NCBI GenBank assembly: GCA_937958075.1
Contig: CALFFB010000226.1
Coordinates: forward strand, 1-55,209
DNA from: an uncultured Geobacteraceae bacterium
Lineage (GTDB): Bacteria; Desulfobacterota; Desulfuromonadia; Desulfuromonadales; Geopsychrobacteraceae
Reading direction: 5' to 3'
Length of the DNA: 55,209 bases
The notes beneath the pieces are model-generated. The model did no database searches and was not told the DNA's origin. It saw nothing but the letters and a program-made list of their open reading frames with translations. Both the position numbers and the translations under genes were made by a program. Below, one piece after another: positions 13,993 to 23,241 of this stretch (position 1 is the stretch's first letter; every line of letters starts with the position of its first letter).

Positions 13993-15699
13993 ATGATCAC
14001 CGCTGAAATCCCGCTCTTTTCCTGTCGTCCAGCGGCCATAGGCTCTGCCTGTCGGTGTCTGGTGACAGGGTTTTTGGTGGCGGTCCTGTTCTGTCTGGTG
14101 CCGGGTGCTGCCTCTGCCCGCACCGTCAGTGTCGGTGTTTATGAAAACCCGCCCAAGGTGTTTACCGACCCGTCCGGCGCGCCTGCCGGAATCTTTATCG
14201 ATCTGATCGAATATATGGCCGAAGAGGAAGGCTGGCAGCTGCAGTATGTGCCGGTGCTCTGGGGGGAAGGTCTGGACCTGATCGAACAGGGGCGACTGGA
14301 TCTCATGCCCGATGTCGCCTATACGGCGGAACGCGAGGCGCGCTTTGCCTATCATCGCGAATCGGCCCTGTCCGACTGGTTTCAGGTCTATGCCCGCAAG
14401 AACAGCGGTATCACCTCCATCGTCGATCTGGCGGGGAAGCGGGTCGCGGTTCTTGATCAGTCAGTGCAGCAGGCGGCTTTCCGGCGCCTGATTTCCGGTT
14501 TTGAGCTCGATATCCAGCTGGTTTCCCTGCCCGACTATTCCACCATGTTTGTCTGGGTGGCCGAAGGCGAGGCCGACGCCGCCATTACCAACCGTTTTTA
14601 CGGGGTCGGACAGGCCCGCACCTATAATCTCGAAGATACCGCCATCATTTTCAGCCCCACCCGGCTGTTTTTTGCCGCGCCCAGGCAGGGACGTCAACAG
14701 CTTCTGGATGCCATCGACAAGCATCTGTTGCAGATCAAACGGACGCCACAGTCGGTTTATCATGAGACCCTGCAGCGCTGGACTTCGGAACCTCACACCT
14801 TGACCGTGCCCGACTGGGTCAAGTTCAGCGCCCTGATGGCCGGTCTGGTACTGGTGTTGAGTTTTCTCGGCAGTTATGTGCTCAAGCGCCAGGTCGATGC
14901 CCGCACCCGTGAGTTGCAGCAGATCAATCGGGAGATGGAGCAGCGCATCAGGGAGCGCACCGCCGATCTGGCGGCGGCCATGATCAAAGCCCAGGAAGCG
15001 GATCGACTGAAATCGACCTTTCTGGCGACCATGAGCCATGAGCTGCGCACCCCCCTGAATTCCATTATCGGTTTTACCGGGATTCTCCTGCAGAAGCTTG
15101 CCGGCCCCATCAATGAAGAACAGCAGAAACAGCTCGGCATGGTACAGACCAGCGCCCGTCACCTGCTGGCGCTGATCAGTGAAATCCTCGATATTTCGAA
15201 GATTGAGGCCGGTCAGCTGGAGCTGTCACGGGAGACCTTTGTCCTTAAGGAATCCATCGACAAGGTCGTCGCCCTGGTGACGCCCCAGGCGCAAAAAGCG
15301 GGGATTGGGCTGCAGGTGGAGATGGCGGCCGGAGACGACCGGGTGACCACCGATCAGCGGCGACTGGAGCAGATTATCCTCAACCTGCTGACCAACGCCG
15401 TCAAATTTACGGAACAGGGACAGGTCAGGCTCAGATGCTGGCGGCAGCAGGAGCAGTATGTTGTCGCCGTGGAGGATACCGGTATCGGGATCAGTGAAGA
15501 GGCCCTTCCCGGACTGTTCCAGCCCTTTCATCAGCTGGACAGCGGGTTGTCACGCAAGCGCGAAGGCACGGGCCTCGGGCTGGCCATCAGCAAAAAACTC
15601 ATCGAGATGCTCGGCGGCAGTATCGACGTGCAGAGCCGGCCGGGGGTCGGCAGCACCTTTACCATCCGTTTCCCCGAAACCCCAGGAGCCATGCCATGA
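13993..15699 (+). CDS. Histidine kinase with periplasmic solute-binding sensor
   Basis: A 568-residue kinase. A signal segment (about 1-45) leads to an SBP_bac_3-type periplasmic domain beginning RTVSVGVYENPPKVF and continuing to about residue 265. One membrane helix (about 275-297), a short coiled coil (QQINREMEQRIRERTADLAAA), HisKA with FLATMSHELRTPLNSIIGF and HATPase with NLLTNAVKF, DTGIGI and GTGLGLAISKKL follow. The ligand is probably an amino acid or similar small molecule (family inference). Its stop overlaps the next receiver gene (ATGA), and a second receiver-PAS-GGDEF-EAL gene follows, so the pathway probably feeds c-di-GMP turnover. Confidence 0.9.
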   Translation: MITAEIPLFSCRPAAIGSACRCLVTGFLVAVLFCLVPGAASARTVSVGVYENPPKVFTDPSGAPAGIFIDLIEYMAEEEGWQLQYVPVLWGEGLDLIEQGRLDLMPDVAYTAEREARFAYHRESALSDWFQVYARKNSGITSIVDLAGKRVAVLDQSVQQAAFRRLISGFELDIQLVSLPDYSTMFVWVAEGEADAAITNRFYGVGQARTYNLEDTAIIFSPTRLFFAAPRQGRQQLLDAIDKHLLQIKRTPQSVYHETLQRWTSEPHTLTVPDWVKFSALMAGLVLVLSFLGSYVLKRQVDARTRELQQINREMEQRIRERTADLAAAMIKAQEADRLKSTFLATMSHELRTPLNSIIGFTGILLQKLAGPINEEQQKQLGMVQTSARHLLALISEILDISKIEAGQLELSRETFVLKESIDKVVALVTPQAQKAGIGLQVEMAAGDDRVTTDQRRLEQIILNLLTNAVKFTEQGQVRLRCWRQQEQYVVAVEDTGIGISEEALPGLFQPFHQLDSGLSRKREGTGLGLAISKKLIEMLGGSIDVQSRPGVGSTFTIRFPETPGAMP

Positions 15700-16073
15700 G
15701 CGCCCCCTTGCTGATCATTGAAGACAATGCGCAGAACTACTACATGATGCGCTTTCTTCTGGAAAAAAACGGCTTCGCGGTGGTGGTCGCCGACAATGGC
15801 CGTGATGGTATCACTGCCGCTCTTGAGTGTGGACCGCAGGCGATTCTGCTGGATATTCAGCTGCCGGAAATGGATGGCTACGCGGTGGCCGCCGCCCTTA
15901 AACAGCATCCGCAACTGGCCGCGGTGCCGATTGTCGCTGTGACCTCCTATGCCATGCCCGGCGACCGGGAACGGATCCTCGCCGCCGGGGCTACCGGTTA
16001 TATCGAAAAGCCGATCAATCCGGAAACCTTTGTTGATGAACTGCGCACCTATCTGAAACCTTCATCGCCCTGA
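15696..16073 (+). CDS. Single-domain response regulator (CheY-like)
   Basis: A 125-residue stand-alone receiver. The acidic pair IIEDN, the phospho-acceptor in ILLDIQLPEMDGY, the switch Thr in VAVTSYAM and Lys in GYIEKPI are all present. There is no output domain, so it acts by protein contact or as part of a phosphorelay. It overlaps the upstream kinase by four bases and precedes a receiver-GGDEF-EAL gene by 16 bases, which suggests one phosphate source and two receivers. Confidence 0.92.
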   Translation: MSAPLLIIEDNAQNYYMMRFLLEKNGFAVVVADNGRDGITAALECGPQAILLDIQLPEMDGYAVAAALKQHPQLAAVPIVAVTSYAMPGDRERILAAGATGYIEKPINPETFVDELRTYLKPSSP

Positions 16074-16089
16074 CAGGACGCCATCGCCC

Positions 16090-18273
16090 ATGACTATTCT
16101 CATTGTCGACGATCATGAACAGAACCGCTATCTGCTGGAAAGTATTCTTAAAGGTAACGGCTATGCCACCTGTTGCGCCGCCAACGGTGAGGAGGCCCTG
16201 GCGCTGTTACGGTCGAGAGAAATCGAGCTGATCATCAGCGATATCCTGATGCCGGTCATGGATGGTTTTCAGCTCTGTCGCAAGGTCAAAACCGATCCAA
16301 AACTGAAGCATATCCCCCTGATTATCTACACCGCAACCTACACCAGCAAAAAGGATGAGGAGTTCGCCCAGCAGCTGGGAGCTGACAGATTCATCCTCAA
16401 GCCCTGCGAGCCGGATGTCTTTCTGGCGGCGGTCAAGGATGTCGCCGCCGCAGCGAGTACCGTGTCGACGGAGAAGGTGCCCCAATTGCAGGAGGATGAG
16501 ACCCTCAAGTTGTACAGCGAGCGTCTGGTGCGCAAGCTGGAGCAGAAGATGCTCCAGGCCGAGCAGGAAATCGCGGCGCGAAAAGAGATGGAAATCAGGT
16601 TGCGCAAGCTCAGCCTGGTGGTGGAACAGAGCCCGGCGGCGGTCATGATCACCGACCTGGAGGGGAATCTGGAATATGTCAACCCGAAGTTTACCGAGGT
16701 GACCGGCTACCGGCCGGAGGAGGTCTACGGCAAGAATCCGCGCCTGCTGCAATCGGGCCAAGTCACGAAAGACGAGTATCGCAACCTCTGGAGTACCCTG
16801 CTGGCGGGTCAGTCCTGGCAGGGGGAGTTGCTCAACAGGCGCAAGAACGGCCAGCTGTACTGGGAGCGGGCCCTGATTTCTCCTCTGCGCAACGAACAGG
16901 GGGAGGTGACCCACTATATCGGCGTCGGCGAGGATATCGATACCCAGAAAAAATATGAAAAACAGCTGGAATATCAGGCCACTCACGATGATCTGACCGG
17001 TCTGGCCAATCGGGCTCTGTTCCGGGATCGTCTCGATCGCTCCATTGCCCGGGCTCAGCGGGACAAGCAGATTGTTGCCGTGCTCCTTCTTGACCTTGAT
17101 CGCTTCAAGGTGATCAATGACAGCCTCGGCCATGCCCTGGGGGATGATCTCCTGTGCGAGGTGGGGCAGCGCCTGCAGCGCGTGTTACGTGACACCGATA
17201 CCGCCGCCCGTTTTGGTGGTGATGAATTTGCCGTACTGCTGACGGATATGGACCATGCTGATGACATCCACGTGGTTGCCGGAAAAATCCTGTCGACCAT
17301 TGCTGAGCCTTACGTCATGGACGGGCGGGAGATCAGCCTGACCGCGAGCCTGGGTATCAGTTTTTATCCGGATGACGGCCAGGACAGCACGACCCTGATC
17401 CGCAATGCCGATACGGCTATGTACCAGTCGAAAAAACAGAGCGATCATTTTTCCTTTTATGCCAGCGAAATGAACCGTCAGATGCTTGATACCCTTGAGC
17501 TGGAAACGGCCTTGCGCCAGGCGCTGGAGCGCCAGGAGTTCGAGCTCCATTATCAGCCCAAGGTCGATCTGGCCACGGGTTGCATCAACGGCTGTGAGGC
17601 GCTGCTGCGCTGGCACCATCCCCAGCGGGGTATGGTCTCGCCCGGGGCTTTTATCCCCCTGGCGGAAGAAATCGGGCTGATTGTCTCCATTGGCGCCTGG
17701 GTGCTGCACGAAGCCTGTCGCCAGAATCTCGTCTGGCAGGAAGCGGGATTGCCGGTGATCAGCGTTGCTGTCAATCTGTCGGCCCGGCAGTTCCGTCAGG
17801 GCGACCTGGCCGATCGGGTCAGGCAGACCCTTGACAGTACCGGCCTGGATCCGCAGTTGCTGGAGCTGGAATTGACGGAAAGCATGATCATGGACGATCC
17901 GGCAACGGCGGAGCAGACCCTGCGTGAGCTCAAAAACCTGGGGATCAGTTTAAGCCTGGATGATTTCGGTACCGGTTATTCCAGCCTTAACTATTTGCGG
18001 CGTTTTCCCGTCGATTCCCTGAAGATCGATCAGACCTTTATCCAGGACATGACCACCGATGCCAGCGGCGCCTCGGTGGTCAGCAGTATTATCGATATTG
18101 CCCACAACCTGAAGATTGCGGCTATCGCCGAAGGGGTGGAAACCAGGGAACAGCTGGATTTTCTGATAGCCGACAAATGTGATGCCATGCAGGGTTATCT
18201 CTTCAGCAGGCCATTGCCCGTCGCTGACTTTACCGAGCTGCTGCGCTCAGGTCGCACCCTGAACAGCGGCTGA
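16090..18273 (+). CDS. Response regulator: receiver, PAS, GGDEF, EAL
   Basis: A 727-residue protein: receiver at 1-120 (DD at 7-8, ISDILMPVMDGF, YTATYT, LKPCEP), a coiled-coil linker about 140-170, PAS about 170-290, GGDEF (RDTD inhibitory site, RFGGDEF) about 300-460 and EAL about 475-720 with EALLRW, ELTES, DDFGTG, SLKID, AEGVET and QGYLF. All catalytic residues seen are intact, so it could make and hydrolyse c-di-GMP under phosphorylation control. The C-terminal ~560 residues are closely related to those of the proteins at 10831 and 48795. Confidence 0.92.
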   Translation: MTILIVDDHEQNRYLLESILKGNGYATCCAANGEEALALLRSREIELIISDILMPVMDGFQLCRKVKTDPKLKHIPLIIYTATYTSKKDEEFAQQLGADRFILKPCEPDVFLAAVKDVAAAASTVSTEKVPQLQEDETLKLYSERLVRKLEQKMLQAEQEIAARKEMEIRLRKLSLVVEQSPAAVMITDLEGNLEYVNPKFTEVTGYRPEEVYGKNPRLLQSGQVTKDEYRNLWSTLLAGQSWQGELLNRRKNGQLYWERALISPLRNEQGEVTHYIGVGEDIDTQKKYEKQLEYQATHDDLTGLANRALFRDRLDRSIARAQRDKQIVAVLLLDLDRFKVINDSLGHALGDDLLCEVGQRLQRVLRDTDTAARFGGDEFAVLLTDMDHADDIHVVAGKILSTIAEPYVMDGREISLTASLGISFYPDDGQDSTTLIRNADTAMYQSKKQSDHFSFYASEMNRQMLDTLELETALRQALERQEFELHYQPKVDLATGCINGCEALLRWHHPQRGMVSPGAFIPLAEEIGLIVSIGAWVLHEACRQNLVWQEAGLPVISVAVNLSARQFRQGDLADRVRQTLDSTGLDPQLLELELTESMIMDDPATAEQTLRELKNLGISLSLDDFGTGYSSLNYLRRFPVDSLKIDQTFIQDMTTDASGASVVSSIIDIAHNLKIAAIAEGVETREQLDFLIADKCDAMQGYLFSRPLPVADFTELLRSGRTLNSG

Positions 18274-18309
18274 GGGAAGTGGGTGACGTTTGACGTGGTG
18301 GAAAATTTC

Positions 18310-18338
18310 TTGACAGTGTTTTTCGGCCGAACTATAGT
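18310..18338 (+). promoter_or_regulatory. Promoter of rplU-rpmA with a palindrome on the -10
   Basis: TTGACA, 17 bases, TATAGT. The perfect 18-base palindrome GCCGAACTATAGTTCGGC (18326-18343) is centred on the -10 hexamer, so a dimeric repressor could block it directly. Confidence 0.85.
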
Positions 18339-18399
18339 TCGGCGTTGCGACGCAATTTCTGTGTTCGTGAATTAAACAGGTGAATAGGAGATGTCAACA

Positions 18400-18708
18400 A
18401 TGTATGCGGTGATCAAGACCGGAGGAAAACAGTACAAAGTTTCCGAAGGCGACCTGTTCAAGGTCGAAATGATCGACGGGGCGGTAGGTGATACCGTTGA
18501 GCTCGATCAAGTCCTCATGGTCGGTGGCGCAGAGGTTAAACTCGGAACACCTCTCGTACCAGGTGCCAAGGTTAAGGCACAGATCGTTGCCCAGGAAAAA
18601 GACAAGAAGATCCTCGTCTTTAAATCCAAGCGGCGCAAAGGGTATCGTAAGAAATACGGCCACCGTCAACCCATTACCCGGCTTAAAGTCGCGGCGATTG
18701 AAGCGTAA
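18400..18708 (+). CDS. rplU: Ribosomal protein bL21
   Basis: A 102-residue bL21: MYAVIKTGGKQYKVSEGD at the start and KSKRRKGYRKKYGHRQPITRLKV at the end are diagnostic. The ATG at 18400 is chosen because AGGAG lies ten bases before it; an ATG three codons earlier would sit almost on top of that site. First gene of the rplU-rpmA unit. Confidence 0.97.
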   Translation: MYAVIKTGGKQYKVSEGDLFKVEMIDGAVGDTVELDQVLMVGGAEVKLGTPLVPGAKVKAQIVAQEKDKKILVFKSKRRKGYRKKYGHRQPITRLKVAAIEA

Positions 18709-18723
18709 GGGAGGTCGATTCTC

Positions 18724-18978
18724 ATGGCTCATAAGAAAGCAGCGGGTAGTTCCAGAAACGGTCGCGACAGCGCCGGCAAGCGCCTTGGCGTTAAGCGTTT
18801 TGGTGGCCAGCAGGTGTCTGCCGGCTCCATCCTCGTGCGGCAGCGCGGCACGACATTTCACCCCGGCAACAATGTCGGCTGCGGCAAGGATTACACCCTC
18901 TTTGCCCTGATCGACGGTGAAGTGAAATTCGAGACCAAAACCAAAGGTCGGAAGCAGATCAGCGTCTACGCGGCCTGA
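18724..18978 (+). CDS. rpmA: Ribosomal protein bL27
   Basis: An 84-residue bL27 opening MAHKKAAGSSRNGRDS with no cleavable N-terminal extension, as in most Gram-negatives; the N-terminus reaches the peptidyl-transferase centre. It follows rplU by 15 bases with GGGAGG upstream and is followed by a long hairpin. Confidence 0.97.
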   Translation: MAHKKAAGSSRNGRDSAGKRLGVKRFGGQQVSAGSILVRQRGTTFHPGNNVGCGKDYTLFALIDGEVKFETKTKGRKQISVYAA

Positions 18979-19003
18979 TTCTGTTTTGCAGTGACAACTC
19001 ACG

Positions 19004-19050
19004 TGCAAGAACCCGGTACTGCAAGCCAGTCACCGGGTTCTTGCATTTGT
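19004..19050 (+). terminator. Hairpin after rpmA
   Basis: TGCAAGAACCCGGT and ACCGGGTTCTTGCA form a perfect 14-base stem with a 14-base loop; the following T run is short. It probably stops or dampens transcription between rpmA and obg. Confidence 0.8.
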
Positions 19051-19099
19051 GGTGCCGGTTCCAGGCGCCCTGTGGTTATGCCAGTCAGGCACGAGAATC

Positions 19100-20143
19100 A
19101 TGAAATTTGTCGATCAGGTAAAAATAGAGGTCAAGGCCGGTGACGGCGGGCGCGGCGGTCTGTCCTTCCGGCGGGAGAAATTTATCCCCAAGGGCGGGCC
19201 CGACGGCGGTGACGGCGGCAATGGCGGCGATGTGGTCTTTGTCGTCGACGAGGGGTTGTCGACCCTGCTGGATTATCGCTATATGCGGCAGTACCGGGCC
19301 CAGAACGGCGCTCCGGGCCTGGGCAAAAACATGCACGGGAAACGGGGTGATTCCCTGGAGCTGAAGGTTCCGGCCGGCACCCTGATCTATGATGATGACA
19401 GTGGCGAACTGCTGGCCGATATGACCGCCGGTGGCAGTCGCCTGCTGCTCCTTAAGGGGGGGATGGGCGGTCGTGGCAACGCCCGCTTTGCCACCAGCAC
19501 CAACCGGGCACCGCGGCACTTTCAGCCCGGACTTCCCGGCGAGCAGCGCAGTCTGCGGCTGGAACTCAAGCTGCTGGCCGATGTGGGGCTGGTAGGATTG
19601 CCCAATGCCGGAAAATCGACATTGATTGCGGCCATTTCCGCCGCCCGTCCAAAGATTGCCGATTATCCCTTTACCACCCTGATTCCCAATCTTGGTGTGG
19701 TGCGTTACGGCGATGACAAAACCCTGGTGGTGGCGGACATCCCCGGCCTGATCGCCGGCGCCAGTCAGGGACAGGGGCTGGGCACCCGCTTTCTGCGCCA
19801 TGTGGAACGGACCGATCTGTTTCTGCATCTGGTGGATCTGTCCTGCATGCAGGAGGGGGATGCCTTTGACAATTTCCAGATGATCAACAACGAATTGAAG
19901 GAGCATGATCAGACGCTTGCAAGCAAACCGCAACTGGTGGTGCTGACGAAAATGGACATTCCTGAGGTGCGGGAAGCAGCCGAGGCCTATCGCGTCCGGT
20001 TCGAGGCCCTCGGCTATCAGGTCATGGATATTTCCGCGGTCACCGGCCAGGGGATCAAGGAGCTGGTCTACGCCCTGGGCGAAGAGCTTGATCGCTTGCG
20101 TCAGGTCGCCGCCCCTGCCGCTGATGTGCCGCAGGATGACTGA
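19100..20143 (+). CDS. obg: Obg/CgtA GTPase
   Basis: A 347-residue GTPase: a glycine-rich N-terminal Obg fold (KAGDGGRGGLSFRREKFIPKGGPDGGDGGNGG) and a G domain with GLPNAGKSTLI, DIPGLI and LTKMD. It acts in 50S assembly and stress signalling. The start at 19100 (MKFVDQVKIEVKAGDGG) matches the family; an upstream in-frame start would add 17 unrelated residues. The ribosome binding site is weak (GAG). Placed after rplU-rpmA as usual and three bases before proB. Confidence 0.96.
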   Translation: MKFVDQVKIEVKAGDGGRGGLSFRREKFIPKGGPDGGDGGNGGDVVFVVDEGLSTLLDYRYMRQYRAQNGAPGLGKNMHGKRGDSLELKVPAGTLIYDDDSGELLADMTAGGSRLLLLKGGMGGRGNARFATSTNRAPRHFQPGLPGEQRSLRLELKLLADVGLVGLPNAGKSTLIAAISAARPKIADYPFTTLIPNLGVVRYGDDKTLVVADIPGLIAGASQGQGLGTRFLRHVERTDLFLHLVDLSCMQEGDAFDNFQMINNELKEHDQTLASKPQLVVLTKMDIPEVREAAEAYRVRFEALGYQVMDISAVTGQGIKELVYALGEELDRLRQVAAPAADVPQDD

Positions 20144-20146
20144 GCC

Positions 20147-21289
20147 ATGATGCGCAGTGCCCTTCTGTCTCATGTCAAGCGTCTGGTGGTCAAAATCGGC
20201 AGCGGTGTGATCTCCAACACCGCCGGCCTCGAAACCGACCGGGTCGCGGAAATTTCCGAAGATATCTGCAGACTTCTCGACCGCGGGGTGGAGGTCATCG
20301 TGGTTTCGTCCGGTGCCGTGGCCGCCGGCAAGGGGCAGCTGGGTATTGTCGGTAGACCGCAGACCATTCCCCAGAAGCAGGCGGCGGCAGCCATCGGTCA
20401 GACCCGGATTATCCGCGAGTACCGGGAAACCTTTCAGGCGCATAATTACAATGTTGCCCAGGTGCTTTTAACGCGCGATGATCTGTCCAACCGGCGGCGT
20501 TATCTCAATGCCCGCAATACGGTGATGACCCTGCTCGAATACGGGGTCACGCCCATCGTCAATGAGAACGACACGGTGGTGGTCGAAGAGATCCGCTTCG
20601 GCGATAATGACAACCTGTCGGCTCTGGTCGCCAGTCTGGTCGAGGCGGATCTGCTCATCATTCTGTCCGATGTCGATGGATTTTACGACAGTGATCCCAA
20701 TACCAATCCCGGAGCACAGCTGATTCCGGTGGTCGAGCGCATCACTCCTGACATCGAGGCCATGGGCGGTGGGGCTCTGGGGGTTCTGGGGACCGGCGGC
20801 ATGGGAACCAAGCTCAAGGCGGCCAAACGAGCCGCCTTGAGTGGTATCGGTACCCTTATTGTCAACGGTCGTTCCCCTCACGTTCTGACCCGGGTATTTG
20901 CCGGCGACGAGGTCGGTACCTATTTTCTGCCGGCCCAGTGCAAATTGACCGCCAAAAAACACTGGATCGCTTTTTCCAAAAAGCCCAGGGGCAAGTTGAC
21001 CATCGATGACGGTGGCTGCCGGGCCATTCTGACCAAGGGCAAGAGCCTCTTGCCATCGGGCATCATCGGCGTGGATGGCGGCTTTGAGCGGGGGGACGCG
21101 GTCCGCCTTTACAATCGTCAGGGGGAGGAATTCGCCCGCGGCATCATCAATTATACCCTGGCGGAAACGCTGCAGATTATGGGCAAGCAATGTTCGCAAA
21201 TTGAGGCAGTTCTCGGCTACAAATATCGCGATGAAGTCATCGGTCGCGATGATCTGGTATTGCTGGTCGATACCCCGCAGGAGGATTGA
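20147..21289 (+). CDS. proB: Glutamate 5-kinase with PUA domain
   Basis: A 380-residue kinase of proline synthesis. It carries VVKIGSGVISN, VVSSGAVAAGKGQLG, NENDTV and GTGGMGTKLKAAKRA of the amino acid kinase fold (about 1-260), then a C-terminal PUA domain (about 285-370). It phosphorylates glutamate and is normally feedback-inhibited by proline. It is followed by proA three bases on, so the two steps are co-expressed. Confidence 0.96.
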   Translation: MMRSALLSHVKRLVVKIGSGVISNTAGLETDRVAEISEDICRLLDRGVEVIVVSSGAVAAGKGQLGIVGRPQTIPQKQAAAAIGQTRIIREYRETFQAHNYNVAQVLLTRDDLSNRRRYLNARNTVMTLLEYGVTPIVNENDTVVVEEIRFGDNDNLSALVASLVEADLLIILSDVDGFYDSDPNTNPGAQLIPVVERITPDIEAMGGGALGVLGTGGMGTKLKAAKRAALSGIGTLIVNGRSPHVLTRVFAGDEVGTYFLPAQCKLTAKKHWIAFSKKPRGKLTIDDGGCRAILTKGKSLLPSGIIGVDGGFERGDAVRLYNRQGEEFARGIINYTLAETLQIMGKQCSQIEAVLGYKYRDEVIGRDDLVLLVDTPQED

Positions 21290-21292
21290 TTC

Positions 21293-22549
21293 ATGACCAT
21301 AGCACAGCAGATGAAGCAACTGGCGGTGGCCGCGCGCCAGGCGGCGCGGCAGATGGCCAACCTGAGCAGCGCCGCCAAGAACCAGCTGCTCGGGCAGATG
21401 GCTGAAGCCCTTGAGGCGCAGCAGCAGTGGTTGCAGCAGGAAAACGCCAGGGATCTTGAACGGGCTCAGGCAACAGGGATGGCGGCGGCTATGCTCGACC
21501 GGCTGACCCTGACCCCGGAGCGCATCACGGCCATGGCCGACGGGCTGCGCGAGGTGGCCGCCCTGCCTGATCCGGTGGGGGAGATCACCGGCATGTGGCT
21601 GCGCCCCAACGGCATTCGTGTCGGTCGCCAGCGGATTCCCCTGGGGGTGATCGGTATCATCTATGAGTCGCGCCCCAATGTCACAGCCGATGCTGCAGGA
21701 CTGTGTCTGAAAAGCGGCAATGCGGTGATTTTGCGGGGGGGATCGGAAGCCCTTTATTCGAATCAGGCCATCGCCACGGTTCTGAAAGGAGCTCTTGGCC
21801 GGTGCCGCTTGCCGGAAGCGGCGTTGCAGGTGGTTACCGTCAGTGATCGCGAAGCGGTGACCGAACTGCTCAAGCTCGAAGATGAGATCGACCTGATTAT
21901 CCCCCGGGGGGGCGAGGGTTTGATCCGGTTTGTCGCGGAACATTCGCGGATTCCGGTGATCAAGCACTACAAGGGGGTGTGTCATATCTATGTTGACGCC
22001 GCCGCCGATCCGGCCATGGCCGAAGAAATCTGTCTCAATGCCAAGGTGCAGCGTCCCGGAGTCTGCAACGCCATGGAGACCCTGCTGGTGCACCGGGATA
22101 TCGCCGCGACCTTTGTCCCGCAGATCACCCGGGCCATGCGGGCCGCCGGGGTTGAGGTGCGTGGCTGTGAGCAGGCGCGCCGGATTCAGGATGATGTGAC
22201 AGCGGCGACGGAGGAAGACTGGCAGGCCGAGTATCTGGATCTGATTCTGGCGTTGCGGGTTGTCGACAGTTATGAGCAGGCGCGGGAGCACATTGAAACC
22301 TACGGCTCCCTGCACACTGAGGCCATTGTCACCAATGATTACCGCCGTGCCCAGCAGTTCCTGCGCGAAATCAATTCCAGTGTGGTCATGGTCAACGCCT
22401 CGACCCGGTTCTCCGACGGCAACCAGCTGGGGCTGGGGGCGGAAATCGGTATTTCCACCACCAAACTGCACTCTTTCGGTCCCATGGGGCTGGAAGATCT
22501 GACCACCCGCAAATTCGTGGTGCTGGGTGACGGCCAGGTGCGTCCGTAA
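21293..22549 (+). CDS. proA: Gamma-glutamyl phosphate reductase
   Basis: A 418-residue aldehyde dehydrogenase-like enzyme. IGIIYESRPNVTADAAGLCLKSGNAVILRGG is the cofactor region and KVQRPGVCNAMETLLVH contains the catalytic Cys. It makes glutamate semialdehyde from the ProB product. Length is normal; the start is three bases after the proB stop and nadD begins three bases after its own stop. Confidence 0.96.
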   Translation: MTIAQQMKQLAVAARQAARQMANLSSAAKNQLLGQMAEALEAQQQWLQQENARDLERAQATGMAAAMLDRLTLTPERITAMADGLREVAALPDPVGEITGMWLRPNGIRVGRQRIPLGVIGIIYESRPNVTADAAGLCLKSGNAVILRGGSEALYSNQAIATVLKGALGRCRLPEAALQVVTVSDREAVTELLKLEDEIDLIIPRGGEGLIRFVAEHSRIPVIKHYKGVCHIYVDAAADPAMAEEICLNAKVQRPGVCNAMETLLVHRDIAATFVPQITRAMRAAGVEVRGCEQARRIQDDVTAATEEDWQAEYLDLILALRVVDSYEQAREHIETYGSLHTEAIVTNDYRRAQQFLREINSSVVMVNASTRFSDGNQLGLGAEIGISTTKLHSFGPMGLEDLTTRKFVVLGDGQVRP

Positions 22550-22551
22550 CC

Positions 22552-23193
22552 ATGCGCATCGGTCTGCTCGGGGGCACCTTCAATCCTGTGCACAATGGCC
22601 ATCTGCACATCGCCGAGGCGGTATGGCGCAGTTGCGGGCTTGATCAGGTCTGGTTTGTGCCAGCCTGGCAGCCGCCTCACAAGGAGGTTGCCGACGAGAT
22701 CTCCTACGCCCATCGTCTGGCCATGGTCACCCTGGCCTTGCAGGATCATCCTGCCTTCAGACCCTGTGACATCGAAGGTCAGCGCGGTGGTACCAGCTTT
22801 ACCGTCGATACCCTGTGCCAGTTGCGCCATGAGTATCCGGAGCATGAGTTCTTTTTTATCATGGGTCTCGACTCTTTTCGTGAACTTCATCTCTGGCGTC
22901 AATACCAGAAACTGTTTACCCTGGCGCACATTGTGGTGACGGCCAGACCCGGTTTTTCCGGATCCCTGGCGGAGCTTCTGCCGGTTGCCATTGCCGACCG
23001 CTTCTGTTATGATCCCGTGGCTAAAAATTACCGGTATGACAAGGGCTTTTCCGTCACCCTGGTGGATCATACCGATCATCCCGCCGCCTCCACAACCATC
23101 CGGCAGGCGGTGAGGCAGCATCAGGACATCAGTGCGCTGGTGCCGGGGGCGGTTGCCGCCTATATTCGTAACCATCATTTGTATCTGACTTAG
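22552..23193 (+). CDS. nadD: Nicotinate-mononucleotide adenylyltransferase
   Basis: A 213-residue nucleotidyltransferase: LLGGTFNPVHNGHLHIAE gives the HxGH motif, FIMGLDSF the substrate loop and AASTTIRQAV the terminal S/T-x-x-R motif. It makes deamido-NAD from NaMN and ATP. It is packed tightly after proA, in the gene order common in Desulfuromonadales. Confidence 0.95.
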   Translation: MRIGLLGGTFNPVHNGHLHIAEAVWRSCGLDQVWFVPAWQPPHKEVADEISYAHRLAMVTLALQDHPAFRPCDIEGQRGGTSFTVDTLCQLRHEYPEHEFFFIMGLDSFRELHLWRQYQKLFTLAHIVVTARPGFSGSLAELLPVAIADRFCYDPVAKNYRYDKGFSVTLVDHTDHPAASTTIRQAVRQHQDISALVPGAVAAYIRNHHLYLT

Positions 23194-23241
23194 GGCACTT
23201 TCCACCTGAAGCCAGCCAGCTATACTGTAAAAGGATTATTT

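Noticed and set aside
20468..22471. A 667-residue open frame antisense to proB/proA
   Set aside because: Opposite two well-conserved genes, with no recognisable domain; a codon-bias shadow.
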